64,000 bases of DNA from Ricordea florida (taxonomy: Eukaryota > Cnidaria > Anthozoa > Corallimorpharia > Ricordeidae), in assembly GCA_949710005.1 (NCBI GenBank), contig OX453279.1, positions 13,055,078 through 13,119,077 on the forward strand, written 5' to 3'. Made by a program: the position numbers and the translations under genes. The first letter of the stretch is position 1. Every line of letters starts with the position of its first letter. A model generated the notes under the pieces. The model saw nothing but the letters and a program-made list of their open reading frames with translations. It had not been told where the DNA came from and did no database searches. Positions 38,559-46,335 of this stretch are shown one piece after another.

Positions 38559-38963
38559 TCACACCCACTTGCTAACTATATATACCAGGATTAACATCCC
38601 AACTACGACATAGACCATCTGAGCCATTCTTTGGTCTTCATTCGGTCGGTAATAGTCAGAGAATTTAGGAGGATCGCCTATTTGATTGTACAATCTCATC
38701 GCTTCATCCGTCTCCGATATGTTCTCAGATGCCTGGTCAGCATCACTCTTCCTCTTATTCATAAAGTCAATATATGCCAAGCGCCTCTTTTCGAACGCAG
38801 CGTAATCTTTTTGGTACTTCTCCATTGCTTTGTCATGCCTTTCCCTTTCCTTTTCGAGTTCTTCGGGTGATGATCCAGTGAGGACATGTGTTATATAAGT
38901 ACTAAGACCGAGGGCAGCTGCATTGGCGATTGCACCTCCAATAACGATCGCTATGGTCGCCAT
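38559..38963 (-). CDS. 134-aa protein: two membrane helices and coiled coil
   Basis: Homologue of 13731-14135 with identical length. N-terminal hydrophobic segment, LEKERERHDKAMEKYQKDYAA, ENISETDEAMRLYNQIGDPP, KFSDYYRPNEDQ, then MVYVVVGMLILVYIVSKW. Core virion membrane candidate. Confidence 0.72.
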   Translation of the reverse strand: MATIAIVIGGAIANAAALGLSTYITHVLTGSSPEELEKERERHDKAMEKYQKDYAAFEKRRLAYIDFMNKRKSDADQASENISETDEAMRLYNQIGDPPKFSDYYRPNEDQRMAQMVYVVVGMLILVYIVSKWV

Positions 38964-38996
38964 TTGTCAATCTATTGTAGGATTTCTTAATTCATT

Positions 38997-39194
38997 TCAT
39001 TCAATCGTGAAGTGCTCCAACTTGGGAGTGTTCTTCAAATGATCGAGTACAGCCATAACGAATCCTTTCTCGTCAAAGGATATTACGGACCCATTGTCAT
39101 CTTTGGTTATGAAGTCCCTCAAAATTGGTTCGTCTTCCATATGATTACCCAACGCCACTTCGAATCTTGTACGATCAAATCTCACTGTACTCAT
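38997..39194 (-). CDS. 65-aa protein, element 2 specific
   Basis: Soluble, acidic, no membrane segment: VRFDRTRFEVALGNHMEDEP then FITKDDNGSVISFDEKGFVM. Unrecognised. Tight spacing (3 bp after the 73-aa gene) supports translation. It stands where element 1 has the two-repeat anchored protein. Confidence 0.5.
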   Translation of the reverse strand: MSTVRFDRTRFEVALGNHMEDEPILRDFITKDDNGSVISFDEKGFVMAVLDHLKNTPKLEHFTIE

Positions 39195-39197
39195 TAC

Positions 39198-39419
39198 TCA
39201 AAAGCTCTTTGGTAAGATCTTTTGATCTTCTAAATAAGTTTTGATGTAATCACTCAAGGACAAAACACCAACCAATTTGACATAATTCATGATATTGGAC
39301 GATGGATCGCCAATTAACGATTCTTTCAGGGCCTTCTTACCCACATAGACCACAGCAGCAGCGATTACCACGATAACTGCATAATCTGTAACAGTCTTTA
39401 CAAGCTTGTTTTCTGACAT
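39198..39419 (-). CDS. small two-helix membrane protein
   Basis: 73 aa, homologue of 12856-13077: SENKLVKTVTD, hydrophobic YAVIVVIAAAVVYVG, GDPSSNIMNYVK, second hydrophobic part, YIKTYLEDQKILPKSF. Role unknown. Confidence 0.7.
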   Translation of the reverse strand: MSENKLVKTVTDYAVIVVIAAAVVYVGKKALKESLIGDPSSNIMNYVKLVGVLSLSDYIKTYLEDQKILPKSF

Positions 39420-39429
39420 TTTGTGTGTA

Positions 39430-39858
39430 TTACATCAACTCGTCATTTAAGCTGTTTTCTCTGTTTGAGTGGCTTCTGACCTCATTCATGTCCCTGACAG
39501 GAGGTGGTCCGAAGGTTACAGAAGGTACGCGTAAGTCGGCTATTTTGTCTTTGTATCCAGTGTATAATGAATAAACAGTTAATCCTAATATGCACCCGAT
39601 TACTAACACATTCTCGAAGGATAGACTGGGTATCCAGGCATTAACTTCATTATCCTCTTTCACCAATGCATCCTGCTGCTGCTCCTTTTCTTTCTGACTA
39701 TCTATCAATGCATCCCGTTGCTCTTTTTCCTTCAATGCCTCCTTAGCCTTCTTGTGGTAGTCGGCCAGTTTCTTACCGGCCTCCACCTTCTTAGGATCCT
39801 TTACTCTATCCTTGACATCGGGTTCCCTTGTGATTTGCTCAACAGTTTGCTCAGCCAT
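39430..39858 (-). CDS. charged coiled-coil membrane protein, intact
   Basis: 142 aa from the ATG at 39858 (MAEQTVEQITREPD); the longer open frame from 39933 would start inside the preceding terminator hairpin. Lys/Glu coiled coil with QQQDALVKE, membrane helix VLVIGCILGLTVYSLYTGY, IADLRVPSVTFGPPPV. The intact counterpart of 12412-12849. Confidence 0.7.
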   Translation of the reverse strand: MAEQTVEQITREPDVKDRVKDPKKVEAGKKLADYHKKAKEALKEKEQRDALIDSQKEKEQQQDALVKEDNEVNAWIPSLSFENVLVIGCILGLTVYSLYTGYKDKIADLRVPSVTFGPPPVRDMNEVRSHSNRENSLNDELM

Positions 39859-39890
39859 GTTTGTGTCACTGTTATCACTTAACTTTAACT

Positions 39891-39915
39891 CTCCTAATAG
39901 GGTATCTATTAGGAG
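39891..39915 (-). terminator. 3' hairpin after the 74-aa gene
   Basis: CTCCTAATA pairs with TATTAGGAG around seven bases, about 19 bp beyond the stop at 39934. Hairpin plus following promoter (to the next ATG) are a direct repeat of 40143-40215. Confidence 0.6.
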
Positions 39916-39933
39916 ATCTTTTTGAACCAACAT

Positions 39934-40158
39934 CTACCAAAACCAACGACGTTTGTTATACAACCAACATAATCCAATTCCGACCATCGCACCTTTCGAA
40001 TATGAAAATGCTCTATCAAGGAACTTCTCAAACTCTATTCTTTCCTCATCTCTACGTTCTTGTATTATTTCCCGACACTGTTCATCTATATTTCCTCTAC
40101 AGTACTCTTCACAATATTCTTTCACAGTCGCTCTATCAATAACTCCTGTGTTAGCCAT
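39934..40158 (-). CDS. 74-aa Cys/charged protein with C-terminal hydrophobic segment
   Basis: N-terminal ATVKEYCEEYCRGNIDEQCR with three Cys, a charged helix RRDEERIEFEKFLDRAF, then a short hydrophobic stretch GAMVGIGLCWLYN and aromatic-basic end KRRWFW. Element 2 specific. It shares its promoter-terminator segments with the next gene by duplication. Confidence 0.55.
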   Translation of the reverse strand: MANTGVIDRATVKEYCEEYCRGNIDEQCREIIQERRDEERIEFEKFLDRAFSYSKGAMVGIGLCWLYNKRRWFW

Positions 40159-40190
40159 GTTTGTATCCCTGTTATCACTTAGCTTTAACT

Positions 40191-40215
40191 CTCCTAATAG
40201 GGTGTCTATTAGGAG
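40191..40215 (-). terminator. 3' hairpin after the 328-aa gene
   Basis: CTCCTAATA and TATTAGGAG arms with GGGTGTC between, 14 bp after the stop at 40229. Differs from 39891-39915 at one loop base. Confidence 0.6.
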
Positions 40216-40228
40216 AAGTAATTCTTAA

Positions 40229-41215
40229 TTAATAATGTTCTATCACAATCTCATCTTCATCTTCTGATTCTTGTGGCTTAGCATCATTGGGAGGTAACAT
40301 ACGAGATTCCGATTCTTGCGGTGTAGCATTATTGGAAGGTAACATGCTAGATTGTGGTTCTTGTGTTGTAGCATTATTGGAAGGTAACATACGAAAACTA
40401 GTCATGCTGTTGTAATCACTTGGAGTAAAATTCATCTCAGAAACACGAAGACGGGCTGAGGCACCGTAACCGGTCTGCCCGTGGGATCCCCAGAATATAC
40501 CATCCCAAAGGACAACAGGATGACCAAAACCACTTACATACTTGTCAGGTTGCCACATGTATTCAAGTGGGTTGACGATTTCATCATCTGGACCGTATAC
40601 ACAAGTTCTGGATTGGATTTTATCACCCTTACCCCAGGTCAGGAACTTGAGGTAGGCACGCTGTGGACTGTTTTTGTCCTTTGTCTTTTCACCCGTTTGT
40701 TGGTTTGTGGTGTTTACGTAATCGTATATCGGTTTCACAGCAAAAGACCAATCATTTTCACTCTTGGCGGTCGTGTATGCATTGAAGGTTGCATGTGGTA
40801 CTAACCTCTCTGATTTTGGTCTGTTGCAAAACTTTTTGAGTGAGTTCAATGTGATCTTCATTACATTATCAAGTGCTTTTCGAGTCTTGATCTCTTCGGT
40901 TGTTGGGCAATCCATGGTATTAATCGATGTCATTGGGTATGAAATTTGGAACCCCTCCAGAGTCTCAAGTCTGCGACTGTCTTTGTCGGTTCCAAATGGC
41001 CACACCCCTGATATTCCCGAAAAGAATTGCTTGGATAATTCAATGAAGATCGATCGCTTCACACCATTGGGACCTTGTACGTAAACATCTGAACTAACCC
41101 ATTGGTTTTGTACTTTACTTTTGCCTTTGGTGAAAGAGTTCCTCTTGGGTTCAGAAACAACAATGGTGTTCCAGTCAAAATCAGAGTCAAGTGAAATGAA
41201 GATTGGTTCAGTCAT
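40229..41215 (-). CDS. conserved protein with DFDWNxIV start, possible ssDNA-binding
   Basis: 328 aa from the ATG at 41215. DFDWNTIVVSEPKRNSFTKG near the start matches 11385-12311 in element 1; the middle differs more. The C-terminal 65 residues contain three tandem copies of a 15-19 residue unit, (R/S)MLPSNNATxQExxS, before an acidic end EDEDEIVIEHY. The acidic tail again resembles viral ssDNA-binding proteins; function remains inferred. Confidence 0.58.
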   Translation of the reverse strand: MTEPIFISLDSDFDWNTIVVSEPKRNSFTKGKSKVQNQWVSSDVYVQGPNGVKRSIFIELSKQFFSGISGVWPFGTDKDSRRLETLEGFQISYPMTSINTMDCPTTEEIKTRKALDNVMKITLNSLKKFCNRPKSERLVPHATFNAYTTAKSENDWSFAVKPIYDYVNTTNQQTGEKTKDKNSPQRAYLKFLTWGKGDKIQSRTCVYGPDDEIVNPLEYMWQPDKYVSGFGHPVVLWDGIFWGSHGQTGYGASARLRVSEMNFTPSDYNSMTSFRMLPSNNATTQEPQSSMLPSNNATPQESESRMLPPNDAKPQESEDEDEIVIEHY

Positions 41216-41262
41216 GTTCAACACTTTACCTTTCGGTTATGTCATAGTACATACCTATCTTT

Positions 41263-41295
41263 AAGCCTCTTAGTAGGTCATCTACTAAGAGGCTT
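41263..41295 (-). terminator. 3' hairpin after the terminal-family gene
   Basis: The arms AAGCCTCTTAGTAG and CTACTAAGAGGCTT are 14 bp and perfect with a 5-base loop, 20 bp beyond the stop at 41316. The strongest hairpin in the window's elements. Confidence 0.65.
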
Positions 41296-41315
41296 ACAAT
41301 GGTTTCAAGTAGTTC

Positions 41316-41957
41316 TTACATACCCCATCGCTCTTTCATCTCTTCCCTTTCCTCATGGTCAACACACCAGTCCAAAAAGCGATCGGGGTGCCACGCTATA
41401 GCCATTAGTTCATCCTTCAGACTTTTGTAGAATTCCGATTTATGATAGTGCTTGAATGCATTTAACATTTTGATTGTGATGTGTGAAACTTCAGACTCCG
41501 TGTCTTCTACGAAAATCTCGACAAGAGGGCCATACAGACCAGTATTTTCCAAACCCTCTTTCCCATCCTAATCCCCATTGTACTCTGCTCTGTACATCCT
41601 CTCGGGGTCAATAGATTTATTAAAGCGTCTATCGTAGATGTCCTTGTACCTATAATGAAAACGTGATTGAAGTGCATCCCTGAAATGGTATGTCAATCTC
41701 GATCTCAAAACTCTCACAGTACGGGCGATCAGCGTATCTGCAGAGTCAGTGTCATCATCATAATGGTCAACTATGTATTGACATTGTTCTTCATCCGGGT
41801 CTCGATTGAAATTAACTTCAACTCTTGTGAAAGTAGGGTTGACTAACTCGAAGGCATTAACAATCTCTGGCCTTACTCTCTCGAAGAGCTTATCAAGGTC
41901 AGAGTCGTTCTTACCATATAAGGTAAATACGTGAGACCCAAATTCGTTTTGTTGCAT
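41316..41957 (-). pseudogene. WHPDRF-DWC family protein with in-frame TAG
   Basis: From the ATG at 41957 the frame runs to a TAG at 41568-41570, then continues in phase to 41316. The second part ends LMAIAWHPDRFLDWCVDHEE...KERWG, the signature of the terminal-gene family in element 1. The first part (VFTLYGKNDSDLDKLFERVR...) is also Asp/Arg-rich. I read it as one gene with a nonsense mutation; two separate proteins cannot be excluded. Here the gene is internal rather than beside the TIR. Confidence 0.6.
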
Positions 41958-42023
41958 CTTGTTGTTGTTGTGCTTTTGCCTGTGGTACAACCAGTCTTGA
42001 AGACACTTTTCCTAGAATCCACT

Positions 42024-42611
42024 TTAGTCCTCAAGTTGTGTTGGAGTGGTGCTTAGGTCTTGCTCAAGTTGTGTTGGGTCTTGCTCAAGTTGTGTTGGAG
42101 TGGTGCTCAGGTCTTGCTCAAGTTGTGTTGGAGCACTGTTGGATCCATGCTCTCTTAACTTGAAGTGCCTTGCAAATTGAATAAATGCCGAAAGTAATGC
42201 CGTTAGTCTTCCACCTTTGAGTACAAGTGACCCGGATATATTTGAGATCTCCTTCATTATCAATTCATCGTTCTTACAATCTCTCACAAGAGCGTCTTGG
42301 TCGTCTATATTACCGTAATTTCTCAAACCATGATCCACAGCCTTAGCCATCAATTGAAAAGAAGAGTCCGCCAAGCCATCAGCAATCTTCTTACCCGACA
42401 CAACTTGGTACCTTTTGTAATACTTTTCCACATCCTTGTCCGATAGTTTGGTTACGTCATAGAGGTCCATAACCACACCCGTGTATTCTTTTGTCGAACC
42501 CAGGCACGCCAAGATTGAAAGAGATTCCCTCTTTGACTCCAAATCATTGATTGGTGATGGTGTTGTACCAACTGATGCTTCACCGTTCAATATATCTTCA
42601 GGGTTAGCCAT
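42024..42611 (-). CDS. conserved single-pass membrane protein
   Basis: 195 aa, homologue of 10776-11318: ESLSILACLGSTKEYTGVVM, DVTKLSDKDVEKYYKRYQVV, KIADGLADSSFQLMAKAVDHGL, hydrophobic GSLVLKGGRLTALLSAFIQF. The C-terminus carries about five imperfect copies of T(P)TQLEQDLST, a tandem expansion not in element 1. Overlaps the ATPase end by 8 bp. Confidence 0.7.
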   Translation of the reverse strand: MANPEDILNGEASVGTTPSPINDLESKRESLSILACLGSTKEYTGVVMDLYDVTKLSDKDVEKYYKRYQVVSGKKIADGLADSSFQLMAKAVDHGLRNYGNIDDQDALVRDCKNDELIMKEISNISGSLVLKGGRLTALLSAFIQFARHFKLREHGSNSAPTQLEQDLSTTPTQLEQDPTQLEQDLSTTPTQLED

Positions 42612-43242
42612 GTTTTGCCTCAGATGCGGGTATCTCTAAGTATTTTTCAAACGGGTGGCGTAGTGAAAAGCAAAGTCTGGCGTATTTTTCACTCTCGAGT
42701 AGCTTCTTGTACCTCTTGCGTTTATTAACATCCAAAGCACCACCATATTCCTCAAATAACATTTTCATAGCGGTTTCAGACGGGTTGTAAAACGATACCA
42801 CACATGCGACATTCTCTCGGAATGGTTTCGAGATCGATGTGAGCTGTTGGGTGAGAACCCACACAGATATGCCAATGTGCCTCCCGGAAAAGGCCAGATT
42901 GATGAATTTGTTTGTCCGGTTCTTCAAATCTTTCGAAACAGCGCAATCGTCTAGTATTATGAGTGTGTTCTCACCCGAGAATAACGTTGAACAAAGCGCT
43001 AGCAAATAGTCAATCTCGTCCTCATTACTAGAGTCTGGTGAGAGTACCCAAAATCTCTTGTCCCCCTTTGCAAAGCCTCTGTAAGTCTTGTTATGGATAT
43101 AAGTGGGGCAAATCAAGACAATATAGTCGAACACGCCCCTAAAGTGTCCTCGAAGCTGGTCCACTATGTATTGAGTCTTTCCACAATTCGTAGGTCCAGT
43201 AATGATACAGTTGAATGGGATTTTGTCCACTAACTCATTCAT
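42604..43242 (-). CDS. A32/FtsK-type genome packaging ATPase
   Basis: 212 aa, homologue of 10140-10772. Walker A GPTNCGKT, strand VLICPTY, Walker B LIILDDCA, sensor-like SVWVLTQQLTS, conserved FRENVACVVSF. Intact. Confidence 0.9.
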   Translation of the reverse strand: MNELVDKIPFNCIITGPTNCGKTQYIVDQLRGHFRGVFDYIVLICPTYIHNKTYRGFAKGDKRFWVLSPDSSNEDEIDYLLALCSTLFSGENTLIILDDCAVSKDLKNRTNKFINLAFSGRHIGISVWVLTQQLTSISKPFRENVACVVSFYNPSETAMKMLFEEYGGALDVNKRKRYKKLLESEKYARLCFSLRHPFEKYLEIPASEAKHG

Positions 43243-43255
43243 AGTTTGATTATAT

Positions 43256-44478
43256 CTAGTAGCTTATTTCTTTTAGATTTAAATTCATAATTGACATGGC
43301 GGCGTCAGCAACCACGAACATGTAGCAGGTAAGAACCCTGCCTCCTCTCTTCTCCCTGTTAATCTCGAGTCTTATGCCATCACGAGTAGTAGTTAGCTCC
43401 ATACCGTTTCTATGAACATCATTGTCGGGGTAAGTCCTCAGATCGATCCACAGAGCAAACTTGTTCGTATAGAAATCAGACTCCTTGATGGAATCATCGA
43501 TACCAACTCGTTTAATTATGGACTGCCATAAATCAGTTGGTATCATGCCTTTCGAATAAAGTTTGTTTGGTACTCCATCTTTGTCAATCTTGACCGATGT
43601 GATCTTTGGGTTTACAAAATTCTCAGAGTCCCTAGCACCTGCTGTGTGTGGTGCTGTGAAAATACATAGTATACCAGTCATGGATTTCCTAGGCACGTTA
43701 ATATGCTCGTTGATCACACCATCATTGTTCTCAGAGATTGGGAACGTTTTGTGAAGAAGTATCTTCTCATACAAGAAAACCTTTCCATTCTGGTACGAGG
43801 CAATGGCTTGACTGGCTAATTTTCCACTTGATATGCATTGATACTCCAGCTCCATATTTGTTAGTTTGTAATCAGGTGGTGTTTCAGAGTTTGAGTAAAC
43901 GACGACATCAGATACTGGAGCTAGAGTTATTTCGAATTTGAGTGGATGTGGTAAGGCTTTTGGATAGAAGACTCCATGATCTTTCAGTATCGTGTGGTCC
44001 AATGGTATTTCGTACCTGGTGTTATGGACTGCACCTAGAGTATTTTCTGCTGCATTTGAGCTAACTTTGTCACCGGCATTGGTTCTGATTTTCCTTAAAT
44101 TCTCGGATGATATGCCCTGTCTCAATCTGTTATTGCGATCAGTCTCTGACAAAAACAAATCGTGATAAGTCTTTTTGCAAGGTCCTCTATGATTTCACCC
44201 CCAAATAGAACCCTGTATCGTGAAACGAGGTTCCTTCCCAAGTTGTTGACAAGTGTGTTGTTCTTGTGACCTGTCACACTCATATCGAAAGTGATGTACA
44301 CGCTGCCAGGCACAATCACCAGGTTGTCGGTCAGTTTTGGTATTTCAATGTATAATGTCTCACCAGGATTGGCTGATGAGGGATTTAGCGTGATACGATT
44401 TAATGAGGCCTCAGCCCTCAAACCTTTACGCACCCTAGGAAGACGATCAGTATCAAGAATGTCTGATATTCCAGCCAT
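43256..44478 (-). pseudogene. candidate major capsid protein with frame-breaking deletion
   Basis: Two frames: 44122-44478 (N-terminal) and 43256-44158 (rest). Relative to the intact 8832-10067 gene, about 14 bases are missing after GGEIIEDL, near 44187, so translation ends early in a different frame. Both parts otherwise follow element 1 closely, including TRDGIRLEINREKRGGRVLT near the C-terminus. Confidence 0.75.
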
Positions 44479-44503
44479 TTAAATGCACTGAATATTGTTG
44501 TAA
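44479..44503. promoter_or_regulatory. 25-bp divergent integrase/capsid spacer
   Basis: Only 25 bp separate the capsid ATG (minus) from the integrase ATG (plus), as in element 1 (27 bp). The sequence TTTAAATGCACTGAATATTG carries AT-rich cores only. Confidence 0.45.
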
Positions 44504-45493
44504 ATGTCTAGTGACGATATTTTAAGTCGATTATACTACTCTACTGATGGATACTGGAAAGGATACTCGGCCATACCAAAGTTGGCGAGTGCGGCCAAAG
44601 TAACTGAAAGTGTTGCTAGAGATTGGTTGGAGAAGCAAGCATTGTGGCAGATATATGTTCCTCCACCAAGGTATATACCCAGACCACATTGGGTCGTTGG
44701 CAAACCAAATCAAATTCATCAGGCGGACTTACTGTTTCTTCCTCACGATACAGTGAGAAGAAAAACATACCGCTATGCGCTGGTTGTGGTTGATATAGCT
44801 TCTAGGTACAAGGATGCTGAGGCACTGACCTCGAAAGATAGTGGTGAAGTGGCCAGGGCGTTTGAGAGGATTTATGCTCGGAAGCTAAAGTGGCCAAAGA
44901 CATTAATTGTGGATCCCGGTAGAGAATTCATGGGCAATGTCACTCACTTGATGAATAAGCATCAAGTAGACATACAGCGAAGTAAAGCTGGTAATCATCG
45001 AACACAGGCTTTTGTAGAGAGGGCTAATAGAACGATTGGTGAGAAATTATTTAGTCATCAATATGCACAGGAGATGGTGAGTGATGTTAGGTCTAGGGTT
45101 TGGGTGAAAAGGCTGCCCGCCATTATGAAGACTTTGAATTCTGAACCAACACGCATCACAGGTAAAGAGCCTGATGAAGCTTTGGAATTGAAAGAGATTG
45201 ATGCCAAACCTATGGAATACAAGAGAGCTGTGGGTTTGAATGAAAAGAGGTTGCCCCCGGGAGTTGAGGTTAGGTATTTGTATTCGCCCGGTGAAGATGA
45301 AGGTGGTGACAAACGGAGAGCCACTGATCCTGTATGGAGCCTTGAGGTTTATTACATAGCGAGAACGGTAATTTCACCAGATCAACGAGTGGTGTATTAT
45401 TTAGATGGAGTATCGAAGCGAGGATTTGTGCGCGAGGAACTCCAAGTTGTCCCCGATGATACTGAATTACCACCTTCCAGAGTACTTAAGTGA
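44504..45493 (+). CDS. int: retrovirus-type integrase, intact
   Basis: 329 aa. N-terminal helical domain (LYYSTDGYWKGYSAIPKLA...KVTESVARDWLEKQ, HTH-like), DDE core: Asp in HQADLLFLPHDTVRRK, Asp in VDPGREF, Glu in FVERANRTIGEK. C-terminal beta segment WSLEVYYIARTVISPDQRVV then KRGFVREELQVV is chromo/SH3-like. Would insert the element with 5-bp staggered cuts. Convergent with the TFIIB-like gene, overlapping its end by 27 bp. Confidence 0.93.
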   Translation: MSSDDILSRLYYSTDGYWKGYSAIPKLASAAKVTESVARDWLEKQALWQIYVPPPRYIPRPHWVVGKPNQIHQADLLFLPHDTVRRKTYRYALVVVDIASRYKDAEALTSKDSGEVARAFERIYARKLKWPKTLIVDPGREFMGNVTHLMNKHQVDIQRSKAGNHRTQAFVERANRTIGEKLFSHQYAQEMVSDVRSRVWVKRLPAIMKTLNSEPTRITGKEPDEALELKEIDAKPMEYKRAVGLNEKRLPPGVEVRYLYSPGEDEGGDKRRATDPVWSLEVYYIARTVISPDQRVVYYLDGVSKRGFVREELQVVPDDTELPPSRVLK

Positions 45494-46296
45494 GATTGAG
45501 ATGTCAGCCATCTCGCGAATTGTCTTGATCAATGAAATGTATGAAATTTTAACTTTGTCGGCAAAGATCTTCTTCGTCATACCTATTTCATTTTTATACT
45601 CCTGATTCATACATAAGTAAAAGTAGACAATACTCGCTGCAACTACACTGCTAGTACCACGCTCAAGAATCTGTGATGTTGCTCTAAAGTACTTGACAAT
45701 GGACAAAATACGTCTGTGATGAGATTCATCAACCCCAGTAACTCTCATTATCCAAGGAATCAGTTTCTCTACTGTAATTTGGTTGGTTCTCACCTCTGGG
45801 AATGTTTCCAAGTACATTTGTAAACCACATGTCATGGCTCTTTTCTTGAGTCCAAACAAATTTCTAATGTAATCTAACGTACGATATTCACCAAATTCTT
45901 GGTATGTATAAAACAAGCATGAAGCCACCAAAGACGTACGAATCTGACCGCGATTTTTACACTTGAACTTTAGAATCTCTTGATACTTGGCTTCTACGAT
46001 ATCGATCATCATAGAAGACACATTCAAGTCATGTCTCTCAAATACATTACGAACTCCTTTAGTCTCGATCTACGAAGATCACACCTACTGGCTGATAAGT
46101 CGTACATCCATTCTCGTTTAGAATAGTCCATCCGTTCTAGTTCAGTCTTACAGAGGCTACAAACAACAATCCCTGTCTTATCTCTATACACACTTTCATG
46201 CTTACAAACCTGTTCGTCCTCTTCATCAGCTTTCTTGAACATAGACTGAAAATGATCGACAAGGCTGTGATAATTTTCCTCTGAATCGTAATCCAT
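45467..46296 (-). pseudogene. TFIIB-like transcription factor, frameshifted
   Basis: 46024-46296 encodes a zinc ribbon (CKHESVYRDKTGIVVCSLC, C-x-H...C-x2-C) and a charged linker; 45467-46027 in the next frame encodes a helical cyclin-like region (IRTSLVASCLFYTYQEFGEYR, RTLDYIRNLFGL, TSSVVAASIVYFYLCMNQEY then KVKISYISLIKTIREM). This order is the TFIIB architecture, as in large DNA viruses that encode own transcription factors. The frames overlap at 46024-46027, so one base was lost or gained between the domains. It would recruit host Pol II to viral promoters. Absent from element 1. Confidence 0.8.
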
Positions 46297-46335
46297 ACCG
46301 ACTTTGTCTAGTTGGATATATGTATAATTAAATCA

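Noticed and set aside
8637-41570. Alternative genetic code or programmed stop readthrough, because TAG/TAA occur in frame in four genes
   Set aside because: TAA, TAG and TGA all end intact genes normally; the in-frame stops differ between the two elements and fit ordinary decay.
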